A stretch of 64,000 bases of DNA from Harmothoe impar (taxonomy: Eukaryota > Annelida > Polychaeta > Phyllodocida > Polynoidae). Of the stretch, positions 32,131 through 41,664 are shown piece by piece. The stretch lies in the NCBI GenBank assembly GCA_947462335.1, contig OX381710.1, positions 26,629,772 to 26,693,771 on the forward strand, written 5' to 3'. The stretch's first letter is position 1. Each line of letters starts with the position of its first letter. Made by a program: the position numbers and the translations under genes. The notes beneath the pieces were generated by a model. The model was given only the letters and a program-made list of their open reading frames with translations. It was not told the origin of the DNA and did no database searches.

Positions 32131-33740
32131 ATAACCCGCACCCCCAACTTAGGAGAATCCTATAACCCGTTTCTGGATTTGAAAATTTATATTTTAGTAC
32201 TGTTCTATAATAATAAAAACCCTCGTATAACCCGCACGTACCCTATATAGGCATGTTTGGTATCAAATGAAAGCTGTGTTTGGTTCGCGTACAACCCCCG
32301 GGTAGTACGCGGGAATTTACGGTAGGTTTAAATAGTGATCTTGTTCCTTTAACTGCAAGTTATAATACCAGGATACATTAAAATGGGCCGATTGACCTCT
32401 AGATTTTCAAAATTTTCTTCAGGTTTGCCACTATTATAATGTCCAGAGCATCCCTTCATCAAACATCTTTGTTTTAAGCTGCAGTAGCGCGGAACAGGGG
32501 GGGGGGGGGCTGGGGGCCTAGTAAAGTGGGGGAGCCAATCTTTTTGGGAAACATGAACATTCTAGACTCAGAGTACCCAAGAATACACCAATCTCGAGGT
32601 AAAATTCCTAAAACTTTCTTGAAAGACAAGCTCAAAGTCCCTCAGAACACATCAATTTCAATGTAAAATTACAAAATTTCCCAGGATCATATGGTAGACT
32701 TCAGACCACTCTGAATACACTAATATAAAGGTCAAATTCCCAAATTTTCCTGGGGCTTGTGGCCCCAAAACAACCATTTGTTTCTCCCTCTAACCAACCC
32801 TCATCAGCTGGCTTTGGGAGCTGGGCCCCCCAACTTTATCCACCTTCCGCGGCCCCTGAGCTGGGCCATTTCATGGTACTTCTACCAAACAGTATTAGCA
32901 GGACTTGTAGGTGGGGACCAAAATAATCACACCCATTTTTAGCAAAAATATCAAACGTGCCACGGAAACAGAAAAATGCGCGCTCTCCACATAGATATAT
33001 TCACCATATTGTTATGCCCTATAACCACTCCCTCAAATAATGGTTAAGCACATGCTATAATAGGTTATAGTATAGGACTATGTGGACTTTGTATGTCGTT
33101 GATGCCATTATTAAGTATTTATAAACGTCTATGGTGAGGGGGGGGGTCATTTTTTTTCAACCTATTCGGAGGGGGGGGTCTTTTTTTTTTGACCCATTCG
33201 GAGGGGGGGGTCTTTTTTTTTTTACCCATTCAGAGGGGGGGGGTCTTTTTTTTTTTGACGTATTCGTTTTGCCAAACGCCCGCCCCCCCCCTGCCATAAA
33301 TAATGAACGCTCCCTTATGACTCATAACAAGTTTATTGCCATGATTTTCAGTAGGCCTACATTGCCGGTCATGAATCATCCTGCTCGGTATCACTTACTT
33401 AAGTCAGGGCTTCCGTTGTTTTTTTTGGTTTTTGGGGTCGGTGGTGATAATGTGAAATATAGAGGATGAATGAACATGTTCCTTAAACTAACATGAATGT
33501 ATATAACTTAAGACTAACATAGATAGGGGCCTACCATAATAACTAGGGCCTATATCAATACAGGTTGCAATTTCCATTTTCAATACGAGCTTAGGTTTAT
33601 AGCGGTAGGTATTCCAATAAACAGGGTAGGCCTATTCCATCACATTGTTTTTTCTTTTTCTTTTTCTTTCTGTTTTTTTTTAGATAAGTTCCCAGGTGTT
33701 TTTTTAATCAGTAGGCCTACAAGTTTGCAAGTACAAGGGT

Positions 33741-33940
33741 NNNNNNNNNNNNNNNNNNNNNNNNNNNNNNNNNNNNNNNNNNNNNNNNNNNNNNNNNNNN
33801 NNNNNNNNNNNNNNNNNNNNNNNNNNNNNNNNNNNNNNNNNNNNNNNNNNNNNNNNNNNNNNNNNNNNNNNNNNNNNNNNNNNNNNNNNNNNNNNNNNNN
33901 NNNNNNNNNNNNNNNNNNNNNNNNNNNNNNNNNNNNNNNN
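33741..33940. other. Assembly gap (200 N)
   Basis: Exactly 200 unresolved bases. The round number suggests a placeholder of unknown true length. Long G-runs begin 70 bases downstream. Confidence 0.99.
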
Positions 33941-33984
33941 AAGATCAATGGCACCGTCTAATAAATTCAGGCAAATTGCATCAC

Positions 33985-34400
33985 ACATAGGGTTGGGGGT
34001 CAATTGACCAGGGGGGGGGGGGGGTCAAACGACCAACTTAAATCGAGAGATGAGAAATTAGCAAAATAAATTCAGTCAAATTGCAATACACATAGCCATG
34101 AAATCTAGAGGTGAGAATTAAGCTGAATATGTTTAGGTAAATTGCAATACACATGGAGGGGGGTCAATTGACCAGGGGGGGGGGGTCAAACGACCAACTT
34201 GAATCTAGAAGGGAGAATTTAGCAGAATAAATTCAGGTAAATTGCAATACACATAGGTAGGGGGTCAATTGACCAGGGGGAGGGTCAAACGACCAACTTG
34301 AATCTAGAAGGGAGATTTTAGCAGAATAAATTCAGGTAAATTGCAATACACATAGGTAGGGGGTCAATTGACCAGGGGGTGGGGGGTCAAATGACCAACC
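33985..34400. repeat. About 100-bp tandem repeat with GGTCAATTGACC palindromes
   Basis: Units recur near 33990, 34160, 34259 and 34359, each with GGTCAATTGACC, a long G-run, TCAAACGACCAACTTGAATC and AAATTGCAATACACAT. A truncated unit lies at about 34050-34150. Confidence 0.85.
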
Positions 34401-34814
34401 CAAATATAGAGGGGAGAATTGAGCTTAATAAAACTAGTTAAATGGAATTATGGACAATGAGGTATACAAGGAAATCGAGGTTTGACCAGGGACTGATATA
34501 TAGAGGGGAGTATTGCACTCAATAAAAGTAGGTAGGCCTAAATTGAAATATAAATAAACAACAGGTACTATACAATTAAATCAAACTTTATTCAGTAATT
34601 CTCCATGGTTGATAGGTTGATGACTGGGGGGGGGGGGCAACCGGGGGTACATGCCCCCTATTTTTCTGTAGGGCCTACATTTTAATGTTGACCCCTCTAG
34701 ATATAAGCTACCCCTTTTCAGTGAAAAACCAGCGCATTGCTTCAAAAAATTGACACATCTCGGGGGGGGGGGGGGGGGAAGAACATTTTTATGTGTCTCG
34801 GGGGGGGGGGGGTG

Positions 34815-35217
34815 TCATTGGATTTATTGTATAAGCCTACTTTTAATTTTGAGTTGGTCATTTGACCCCCCCCCTGGGTCATTGGATTTATTGTATAGGC
34901 CTACTTGTGATTTTGAGATGGTCATTTGACCCCCCCCCCCTCTGGGTCATTGGATTTATTGTATAGGCCTATTAGTAATTTTGAGTTGATCATTTGACCC
35001 CCCCCCCCCCCCGGGTCAATTGGATTTATCATAAACTTATAAATTTGAGTTGGTCATTTGACCCCCCCCCCACATCTGCGTATCTATCAACACTGTAAAT
35101 TTGAATTGGTCATTTGACCCCCCCCCCTAGTAATTTGACCCCCCCCTGGTCATTTGACCCCCCCCCCTCCCGCTCTGGTCATTTGACCCCCCCCCCTCTG
35201 GTCATTTGACCCCCCCT
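34815..35217. repeat. Tandem repeat with GGTCATTTGACC followed by C-runs
   Basis: At least eight copies of GGTCATTTGACCCCCCC occur, the first four spaced about 65 bases apart (with GGATTTATTGTATAGGCCTA between) and the last four more closely. It is related to the array at 33985-34400 but with C-runs instead of G-runs. Confidence 0.85.
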
Positions 35218-35384
35218 CTTCAACCACAACAACATCCGAATTGTAGCAAAACTCTGCTAAACAAAGATGAGAATGATGTTTTCTGAAGTAAATTAATGTT
35301 TTAATACTTTCTGTCGATTCAAAATGTTGATTAGATGCCTCTCAATGTTGATAAATACATTATCAAGTGTAAAACGGCCGCATC

Positions 35385-35651
35385 ACGGCCGTGGTGTGTG
35401 CACCGGAAGTCTGTATTGTACTGCTGCACTCTGATTGGCTGAGATGCTCCCATCCGGCCCAGAGAAGGAGACTTCCGGTAAGGACCCTTGCGCTTGCCGT
35501 ATTATAATGTGTATAAACACATTATAACGTGCATGACGGCCGTGGTGTATACACCGGAAGTCTGTGTTGTACTGCTGTGCTCTGATTGGCTAAGAACCTC
35601 CTTTCCGCCCAGAGAAGCTCCCTTCCGGTTAGGACCGTCGCGCTTGCCGTA
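35385..35651. repeat. Duplicated 117-bp module with ETS and CCAAT motifs
   Basis: Two copies (35385-35501 and 35536-35651, offset 151 bases) share ACGGCCGTGGTGT, CACCGGAAGTCTG, CTGATTGGCT, CTTCCGGT and CGCTTGCCGTA. Each thus holds two opposed ETS sites and an inverted CCAAT box, a promoter-like composition. No gene could be placed downstream with confidence. Confidence 0.75.
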
Positions 35652-35901
35652 GCACACCGCCGGGGCACACCGCCACTCTTCCCGGGGCCCTGCCCCACGC
35701 CTGCTGCCGCTTACCTGCTCGCTGAAGCCACTCTCAGCGTGTCTCTGAGGCGTCCCTTGTGGTCCCGTTTTTCCGACTTTTCAAGTCTCTAAAATTCCAC
35801 TTCTAGTAGCCATCCGACCTTCATCGTTGTCTACAACCTTCTTCATACCGGTACCTTCACCAACCTTCCTGGGCAGTAGATGGGCATCCCATAACCTGTA
35901 G

Positions 35902-36669
35902 GGTAAATGTGGGTAATATTGCGCACCTAGTGACGATATTACCCAAATCTTCCTCATAACTCTAGCCTGCCGTCATTAAGAACCCTTTTTATATGCAATT
36001 TAAAAAAAAATATTGAAAATTGAAAAAATGGAGAAAAAAATAAATCGTTATTGCAACCACCTATATGGTAAGTAGGGGCCTAAAAGTATGACTAAATATT
36101 TGGGTTATATCGTTATTATTGTACTTATATCGCTCACACCTTTGTGTTTTATCACTCACCCATTGATATACAGTGTATTTGACCATATGGGTAAATCCGC
36201 TCACCTGTTTTCACACCCAAAAGTGTGAAAACAGGGTGGTTCGCCCCAAATGCTCTCACACCTGTATGGTGAGTAGCAGCATCCCCAGATTTACACCAGT
36301 GTTAGACAACATACAAATCTACCTTTTAACACTATATGACTCATTTTACTGTTATTTGATATTTTATTTTTTATTTTATAAACATGTGCGCGATATAACA
36401 ACATGCCTGAGCGATATAAGCTCTTTGGGAATTAGTATAGAAAAAGCATATATAAAAAGATTAAGAAATTTAGATTTTTTAACGTTTTTATAAATGCCTA
36501 GCTCGAGGCATAAATGTATATCTCAGATAAATATCATGTATTGACATGATATCGTATATAAAGTGGCTACTCACCAAAAAGAAGAAATTGAAAAAAAAAG
36601 TTAGAATTGTGCCTTTTAGGGGAGGGGGTGCGCGATATTACCACATGCGCGATATTACCCACATTTACC
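35902..36669. mobile_element. 768-bp inverted-repeat element
   Basis: The ends are GGTAAATGTGGGTAATAT and its complement, followed by TGCGCA-type sequence. Internal motifs repeat GCGATATTACC. A hairpin with 12-bp arms (CTGTTTTCACAC, about 36207-36236) lies within. No recognisable coding sequence is present. Confidence 0.7.
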
Positions 36670-36690
36670 TTAAACGGATTGGTGGTTTAT

Positions 36691-37060
36691 TTTTATAATT
36701 TTACAAGACTTACCAGTAGGGTAAGTTGTAGTAAAATGTAGATTTTACCGAGGGCACACTTCGTGGTGCCAGGGGAACAGACGAGATGATGATGCGTCCG
36801 CGCACGCGCAGTCAGACTTGGGAGCTTCATGTCGGGCTAACTAAATTCCCACCCAATTATATATATTTCAATAAATCAAATAATTTACAAATATATATCA
36901 AAATAACCCAAGTGCTGTAAAATTTTTCCCAAAAACCATAACAGACCCGGGTGTCAGGTGGGAAGGGCGTCTGTTCCCCTGGCACCACGAAGTGTGCCCT
37001 CGGTAAAATCTACATTTTACTACAACTTACCCTACTGGTAAGTCTTGTAAAATTATAAAA
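36691..37060. mobile_element. 370-bp foldback element related to DIRS termini
   Basis: Near-perfect 93-base inverted arms (36691-36783 and 36968-37060) flank a 184-base centre. The arms carry GGGCACACTTCGTGGTGCC, a hairpin like the terminal one of the adjacent DIRS element. The left arm continues into CGTCCGCGCACGCGCAGTCAG, nearly shared with the right end of that element near 42245-42268. It looks like a mini-derivative of a sister DIRS family. Confidence 0.65.
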
Positions 37061-37535
37061 TTTTACCTCTGGCGACACTTCAAAGTGTTGCCAGGAAACA
37101 TACGAGAGGTTCAGAGTAGTTAAAGCCTGGAATGAACTATAAAGCACTCTATAAACAAACACCCCATGATCAAGAAATTCAGTTTGACATGCAAATCTAA
37201 TTACATTGATCATTAATTTCTATGTACAATTTGTAAACACAGTTTACACTTCAATCAATGAATAACTTGTTTATAACTCATTCTATGTACAATTTTCATA
37301 TTGAAAAAAACCTATGTACAATTTGTAAACCAAGTTTACCTGAATGTCAGTCATTAAAACAACAATTATCAGTACATAGACATACTTGTGAAAAAGAAAA
37401 AGACCCTTTGATTAAGCTTAGTATGTTTTCAAATCCTTAAATTTCACAAGTATATAGTTCTTGTATAACTTTTAGCTATCAAACTATCATAGCACTAATT
37501 TGAACTACTCAGTGCTGTAGGTCAGCTTTGACCTA

Positions 37536-37852
37536 TTACAAGGCTAATAATAAGCCCCGACCCACCGAGGTTGTATCCCACTCTACACGCTTGTCATAGA
37601 ATCGGGCAAAGGAATCTTCTCCTTTCCAGCCAGCATTCTTAAGGATCAAATTGACATTGAGGCCCACTGCTTTTGCAGCTGACTCAGCAGCCCCCCGTGT
37701 AGAGTGAGCTCCATACTCGGTAGTGTCAATCCCTGCCAGACGCATCGTGGCTAGCGTCCAGCGGGCAAGAGAACCCCTCTCAATAGGTTCATGTGGAGAA
37801 ATATATGACAACAGTAACTGAGAGAATTTCCTGACTATTTCTGTTCGCTTAA
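37536..37852 (-). pseudogene. DIRS tyrosine recombinase, C-terminal part
   Basis: This part carries the catalytic core of the recombinase: AHSTRGAAESAAKAVG (the H-x-x-R box), then ILKNAGWKGEDSFARFYDKR with the final Trp and the catalytic Tyr. It reads on from the N-terminal part (38649-39157) after the TTAA-flanked insertion. The frame across the TTAA site is preserved, so the gene would read through if the insertion were absent. The stop at 37536 gives a normal C-terminus. Confidence 0.85.
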
Positions 37853-38648
37853 CTCTTCCTTTCCCAGATCATTTTTGGGTGTTTTTTGGACTATAGATGA
37901 TGGCATGAGCATTCTAGAGCTTTTGGAATTATGTAAATATTCAAACTACAATTGGAGTAGTGATACAATGAACTAAGGATGTTGACTTAAAAGGGCGTTA
38001 ACCTAGTATTCAATATCTATTTAAAAAAGCAAGATATGGCTCTATCAAAATAGCAATGATATAAAAAAAAGTGTATCTTGAACCAATATTCAAACTGCAA
38101 TATTTCAGGATTGCCTTCATCAATTGAGATGGAATAAATACCATATTGTAGATTTTGTTAGGTATTTTCTGATTTTGTATGTGAAATGGTCATGACAGCC
38201 ATATTTGATACGGTTACCATGGCAACCAATAATTCACAAAATCACTATTTCTAGCAGATCTGTTGCTATGGCAACGGATATGTTGATCAAAATCACACCG
38301 AAAATAATGGGAAATTTTAGTTCCATCTTTTTAATCTTGAAAAACTCTCTCAAGTAGATCTTCACAAAAAAAATCATATTATCCTACATTTTTAATGATT
38401 TTTACCTGAAAAATCGATTAAAAATAGGTCAAAATCGGCTTGATTGTCCCTTAAGTTGGCAAGCAAACCATATCAAGGAAAATACTACCAGAGATTAATG
38501 GTTTGGGATCCTTGGAGACCATATTCCAAATAGTGAGAATCCAAAAAATCTAAGCTTTGAAGCAATTTTTGAGTAAATGTTAGGGGCCTCAAAATCGGCC
38601 AAAAATCGGCCGAAAATTCGCATAAATGCGCGATCTGGAAAGTAAGAG
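37853..38648. mobile_element. 796-bp TTAA-flanked element inside the DIRS recombinase gene
   Basis: TTAA is duplicated at 37849-37852 and 38649-38652. The inverted ends are CTCTTCCTTTCCCAGATC and its near-complement. The duplication fits piggyBac or Kolobok classes. The A/T-rich interior has no recognisable open frame, so it is non-autonomous. Confidence 0.85.
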
Positions 38649-39157
38649 TTAAGGTAAGCCTTAAGTGCCTCTACTACGCACAGCCGCTTATCTTCGGGGA
38701 ATGCGTGAATCAGAATGGTATCTAACGGGTCCCCAGGGCGGTTATGCTTCATTAGCTTGAACAGTTTGAAAATCACTACTTCTTTGAACTCAAGACCATT
38801 GATGTCCAGGTTGATGATTTGCTGACCTCTTCTACCTGTGACCAGTAGGAGGAGAGTAGTTAGCTTGAGTGTGATCTGTTTCAGTGACAGGTTCTCATTT
38901 TCTCCCCACTCTTTAAACAAGTTCAGGACCAAAGACACGTCCCAAAAGGTTGTGTGTTTGGCCCCAGACGGTTTTCTCTCATACTGGCCCTTTAAAAGCC
39001 AACAGACATTTTGGTGTTTCTCCACAGTCTCCCCGTTAAAGGTGGTCAGTATCGCTGACAAGGCCGAATGAGCAATGTTGAGGGCTGAATACCCTAAACC
39101 CTTCTTGGCTAACTCTTTCAAAAAGAGGCACACCTGGGGGAGACTGGGGGAAAACAC
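38649..39157 (-). pseudogene. DIRS tyrosine recombinase, N-terminal part
   Basis: The DNA-binding and early catalytic part of the recombinase: helices around KKGLGYSALNIAHSALSAI and the Arg-I block LLLLVTGRRGQQIINLD. The open frame continues artificially into the inserted element and stops there. The segment starts only 14 bases downstream of the stop of the RT frame, so an RNase H domain is missing between them. Confidence 0.85.
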
Positions 39158-39171
39158 CTCAATGTCCCTGT

Positions 39172-40047
39172 CTAAGCAGAAGACGCACCACTTACTTGTC
39201 TAGCAGCCCTATCCAGTTTCTCTATTTTCTCCAGTGTTGGACAAACTGTCATAGACACTGAATCCAGCCAAAATCCCAGGAAAACTATTTTCTGATTTGG
39301 CTCCAGAACTGACTTCTCTGGGTGCACCACAAATCCCAGCTTGTTTAGCGACTCACATAATTTATGTGTTGATTCCCTACACTGTTCTTTGGTAGATGCC
39401 ATAACAAAAGAATCATCAATGTAAGGGAACAAGTTGTGGCCCTTTTGTCTAAGCCTGGCATAGACCGGTTTTAGAACCTTTGTGAAAATTCTAGGGGCAC
39501 AAGCTAACCCGTTAGGCATTCCTACAAACTCGTATAACTGGCCTTCCCATGAGAATCTTAGGAACTTCCTAAAATGTTCATCTATGGCCACAGAATAGTA
39601 GGCATCTTTGAGATCTACTGACCCCATCCAGCAGCCTGGTCTCATCATATCCAGTGCTGTCTGTAGGCTCGCCATTTTAAATTGCTCATACTCTACTTGT
39701 TTGTTCATCAGGGTGAGATCAAGAATGATCCTAAACTGACCGTTAGGCTTAGGCCTCAAAAATACATTTGAGACAAATTGTCCTTCAACATCATCTACTG
39801 GTATAACCACCCCTTTCTCTTTCAATTTCTGCACCTCCCCTGTCATGGCAACCCTCTCTTCTGGTGAGAGTTTATATGGGTGAGGTACCCTCTCTTGGTA
39901 GGGTACCTCCACCAAAGGTATGGTAACCCCTCTTACCATACCAATAACCCAAGGATCCCTAGTTACTGACATCCAAGAATTAACAGAAAATGCAATGTTA
40001 CCAGCTCTATAATTGTGAACAGTATTTTTCAGTAAGGGGAAACTCAC
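39172..40047 (-). CDS. DIRS reverse transcriptase, truncated after the thumb
   Basis: A 291-residue frame with a full set of RT palm motifs: FRIILDLTLMNK (about 105-116), VDLKDAYYSV (motif A, D145), GLACAPRIFTK (about 180-190), YIDD (209-212) and FLGFWLDS. The usual RNase H domain is absent: the frame ends soon after the thumb helix and the recombinase follows within 15 bases. The first codon of the open frame is GTG, so the native start is unclear. It probably follows the Gag stop at 40056 by reinitiation or readthrough. Confidence 0.87.
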   Translation of the reverse strand: MSFPLLKNTVHNYRAGNIAFSVNSWMSVTRDPWVIGMVRGVTIPLVEVPYQERVPHPYKLSPEERVAMTGEVQKLKEKGVVIPVDDVEGQFVSNVFLRPKPNGQFRIILDLTLMNKQVEYEQFKMASLQTALDMMRPGCWMGSVDLKDAYYSVAIDEHFRKFLRFSWEGQLYEFVGMPNGLACAPRIFTKVLKPVYARLRQKGHNLFPYIDDSFVMASTKEQCRESTHKLCESLNKLGFVVHPEKSVLEPNQKIVFLGFWLDSVSMTVCPTLEKIEKLDRAARQVSGASSA

Positions 40048-40055
40048 CTGCTCAC

Positions 40056-40946
40056 CTAGTGGCCCCTGTTGTGAAAATCTTGAGGTTTCTTATGCTGATG
40101 CTGCTGTTGCTGCTGGGGAAGAGGAGGAGGTGGTGGAGGAGGGCCACCCAGCGTAGCTTGGTAGAACCTATTCTGCTGGTTCATCTGTTGTTGGCCTCCC
40201 CAGTGACCACCATGGCCAGCTCCACGGCCACCGGCACCACGGCCGCCGGCTCCACGGCCACCGCCTCCACGGCCACCGCCTCCACGGCCACCGCCTCCAC
40301 GGCCGCCTTGATGGGATGGCTGTGCGTTATTCTGCTTCTTGTCTGTGGACTGTAATCTTGGATTGTCTCTAGCTACAGAGGCTGCCCACTTGACGCGCTC
40401 ATCTAGCTTTTTCTTCCCCTTGATGACATCGCCCCCAAACAGCGCCTTTCTGGAATTGGTGTCTTTAGAGGATCGTGTCAAGAAGTCATGATAGCTTGGC
40501 CCCAATGCGGGTTTAAATCTGTCGCGGCGCTGTGCTGTCAAAGTGTTTACTGTTGCAGTCATTAGATAGAGTCCATCAACTAGATTTTTTGTCAGTGCAT
40601 CTAACCTGGGGTTTCCGTCCCCAATCTCCAACATGATAGCCCTCACTGGGGCAACCGCTACCAAGGCTGCCACCAGATTTTTCTGTAAGCTAGCAATCTT
40701 ATCATCGCCTGGTAAGATGTGCTGAGTTTTATTCTTACCGTCTATGCAAATCTGAGCAATTTCTGGCTCTACTTGGGGCACAACCATAATCTTCTCATCC
40801 TTTGGAGGTGCATACTTAGTGAGCAAGGCTAGCCACTCAGTCCTCTCCATCCTATCACTAAACAGGCCTTGAATACACTCCTTCATATCAGGATCCATAT
40901 TATTACTTTTGTTCAATTCGGCCTTCTTTATGCGCTTCGCCTCCAT
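40056..40946 (-). CDS. DIRS Gag, C-terminal part with RGG box
   Basis: A 296-residue frame. An N-terminal acidic-basic helix is followed by a conserved DIRS Gag core (VNTLTAQRRDRFKPALG, then LFGGDVIKGKKKLDERVKWA). A Gly-Arg array (RGGGG/RGAGG) follows at about residues 214-246, then a Gln- and Pro-rich tail. RGG boxes bind RNA. The frame overlaps the preceding Gag frame by 44 bases, and a one-base shift near 40985 separates the two. Confidence 0.75.
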   Translation of the reverse strand: MEAKRIKKAELNKSNNMDPDMKECIQGLFSDRMERTEWLALLTKYAPPKDEKIMVVPQVEPEIAQICIDGKNKTQHILPGDDKIASLQKNLVAALVAVAPVRAIMLEIGDGNPRLDALTKNLVDGLYLMTATVNTLTAQRRDRFKPALGPSYHDFLTRSSKDTNSRKALFGGDVIKGKKKLDERVKWAASVARDNPRLQSTDKKQNNAQPSHQGGRGGGGRGGGGRGGGGRGAGGRGAGGRGAGHGGHWGGQQQMNQQNRFYQATLGGPPPPPPPLPQQQQQHQHKKPQDFHNRGH

Positions 40947-41643
40947 TAACTCTGCTAGGGCGCTTTCTCTTAGCCGATTTATCTACCACCGGATCATCCT
41001 CGTTGTCCGAAATGTTATGGTCTGGTTGTCTGGTTTTGACACCAGGAGGGGTCGGCAGGGTGTCTTCCTGACCAACTTCATTCCCTTGCTCCTCCTCTTC
41101 TTCATCCCAGCCCCCCTCCTGGTACTCATCCTCCCAAGTAGAGGCCCAGTGGTCCGGAGTGGGGGAGGGATCTGTGGACTGAGGGCGTGGCTGGGCATAA
41201 TAGCTTGGTTGATAAGCCCCCCACTGAGGCTGAGGGGGAGGGGCCCATTGAGCTTGAGGCTGAGTCCACTGTGGCTGCTGTTGTCCCCAGTGTTGGGCAG
41301 GCTGGGGGTAAGGCAGCTGGTAGGGCTGGTACCCAGGCATAACTTGTCCTGGCTGAGGGTAATAACCAGGAGGATTTGGGATTTGCTGATACCCTAGAAC
41401 CTGCTGTCCTGTGTAGGCAGGGGTTGTGAGAGGGGAGCTGTAGTTCACCTCTACATTTCTGACAGAAACAACAGGTCTACTAACAGTAGCAGTGGCCGCC
41501 AGTGAACAATTAACTGTAGACCCAGTCTCTGGGAATTTCTGTTTTGGCACACTCCCTGTTCTGGGTGCTTGCTGTGGTGGATAGATCTCCCCATCCAGCA
41601 ACATCCTCCCCAGATTATCATAAGACACTCTTCTATTAAGCAT
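40903..41643 (-). pseudogene. DIRS Gag, middle part, Pro/Gln/Tyr-rich
   Basis: The 246-residue frame is rich in Pro, Gln, Tyr and Trp (QPQW, PGYYPQPGQ repeats), then acidic (EEEEEQGNE). It follows the upstream frame in the same reading phase after one in-frame TGA, and its last 15-20 residues are probably out of the native frame. It is a broken portion of one Gag protein. Confidence 0.7.
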
Positions 41644-41664
41644 ACTGTCCAGCGTTTCAGCAAC

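Larger units (their letters stand above)
28403..32132 (-). mobile_element. Ngaro-type tyrosine-recombinase retrotransposon, 3.7 kb
   Basis: Read on the minus strand the order is long repeat (32130-31954), coding region, short repeat (28781-28694), long repeat (28691-28515), short repeat (28492-28405). This A1-ORFs-B1-A2-B2 arrangement of split direct repeats is diagnostic of Ngaro/PAT-type elements. The 177-base pair and the 88-base pair each differ at about one position, so the insertion is recent. Coding order is a short basic N-terminal region, reverse transcriptase, RNase H, tyrosine recombinase. No integrase or protease is present, as expected. At least two frameshifts break this copy. 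Confidence 0.9.
28369..32322. mobile_element. TA-flanked MITE split by a Ngaro retrotransposon
   Basis: The ends are CCGTAAATTCCCGCGTA and its complement, with TA at 28367-28368 and 32323-32324, as for Tc1/mariner-type elements. The MITE sequence is interrupted after 28402 and resumes at 32133. Its two parts sum to about 226 bases, matching the intact 222-base copy at 55928-56149 in inverted orientation. The uninterrupted copy shows that nothing was lost at the insertion point. Confidence 0.88.
26966..33314. mobile_element. Harbinger-like element (TTA duplication) enlarged by nested insertions
   Basis: The ends are GGGAGCGTTCATTATTTATG at 26966 and its complement ending at 33314, with TTA at 26963-26965 and 33315-33317. 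Both ends continue inward into repeats of GGGGGGTCTTTTTTTTTCAACC/TATTCGGAGG type. Removing the mariner-like MITE and the Ngaro retrotransposon leaves about 2.4 kb. That remainder has open frames (minus 27380-27688 and 28108-28311, plus 27889-28149) in which I recognise no transposase. The family call rests on duplication length and GGG ends only. Confidence 0.65.

Noticed and set aside
33640..34003. Open frames spanning the N gap
   Set aside because: The gap has no sequence, so the frames are artefacts.
35586..35792. 68-codon frame overlapping the duplicated ETS/CCAAT module
   Set aside because: It starts at TTG within the promoter-like repeat, has no ATG, and shows no domain.
39150..39185. 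A spliceosomal intron between the DIRS RT and recombinase
   Set aside because: The donor-like and acceptor-like sequences enclose only 24 bases, too short for an intron.
40909..41397. 162-codon plus-strand open frame
   Set aside because: Shadow of the Pro/Gln-rich DIRS Gag frame on the minus strand. Hydrophobic composition follows from the antisense of that bias.
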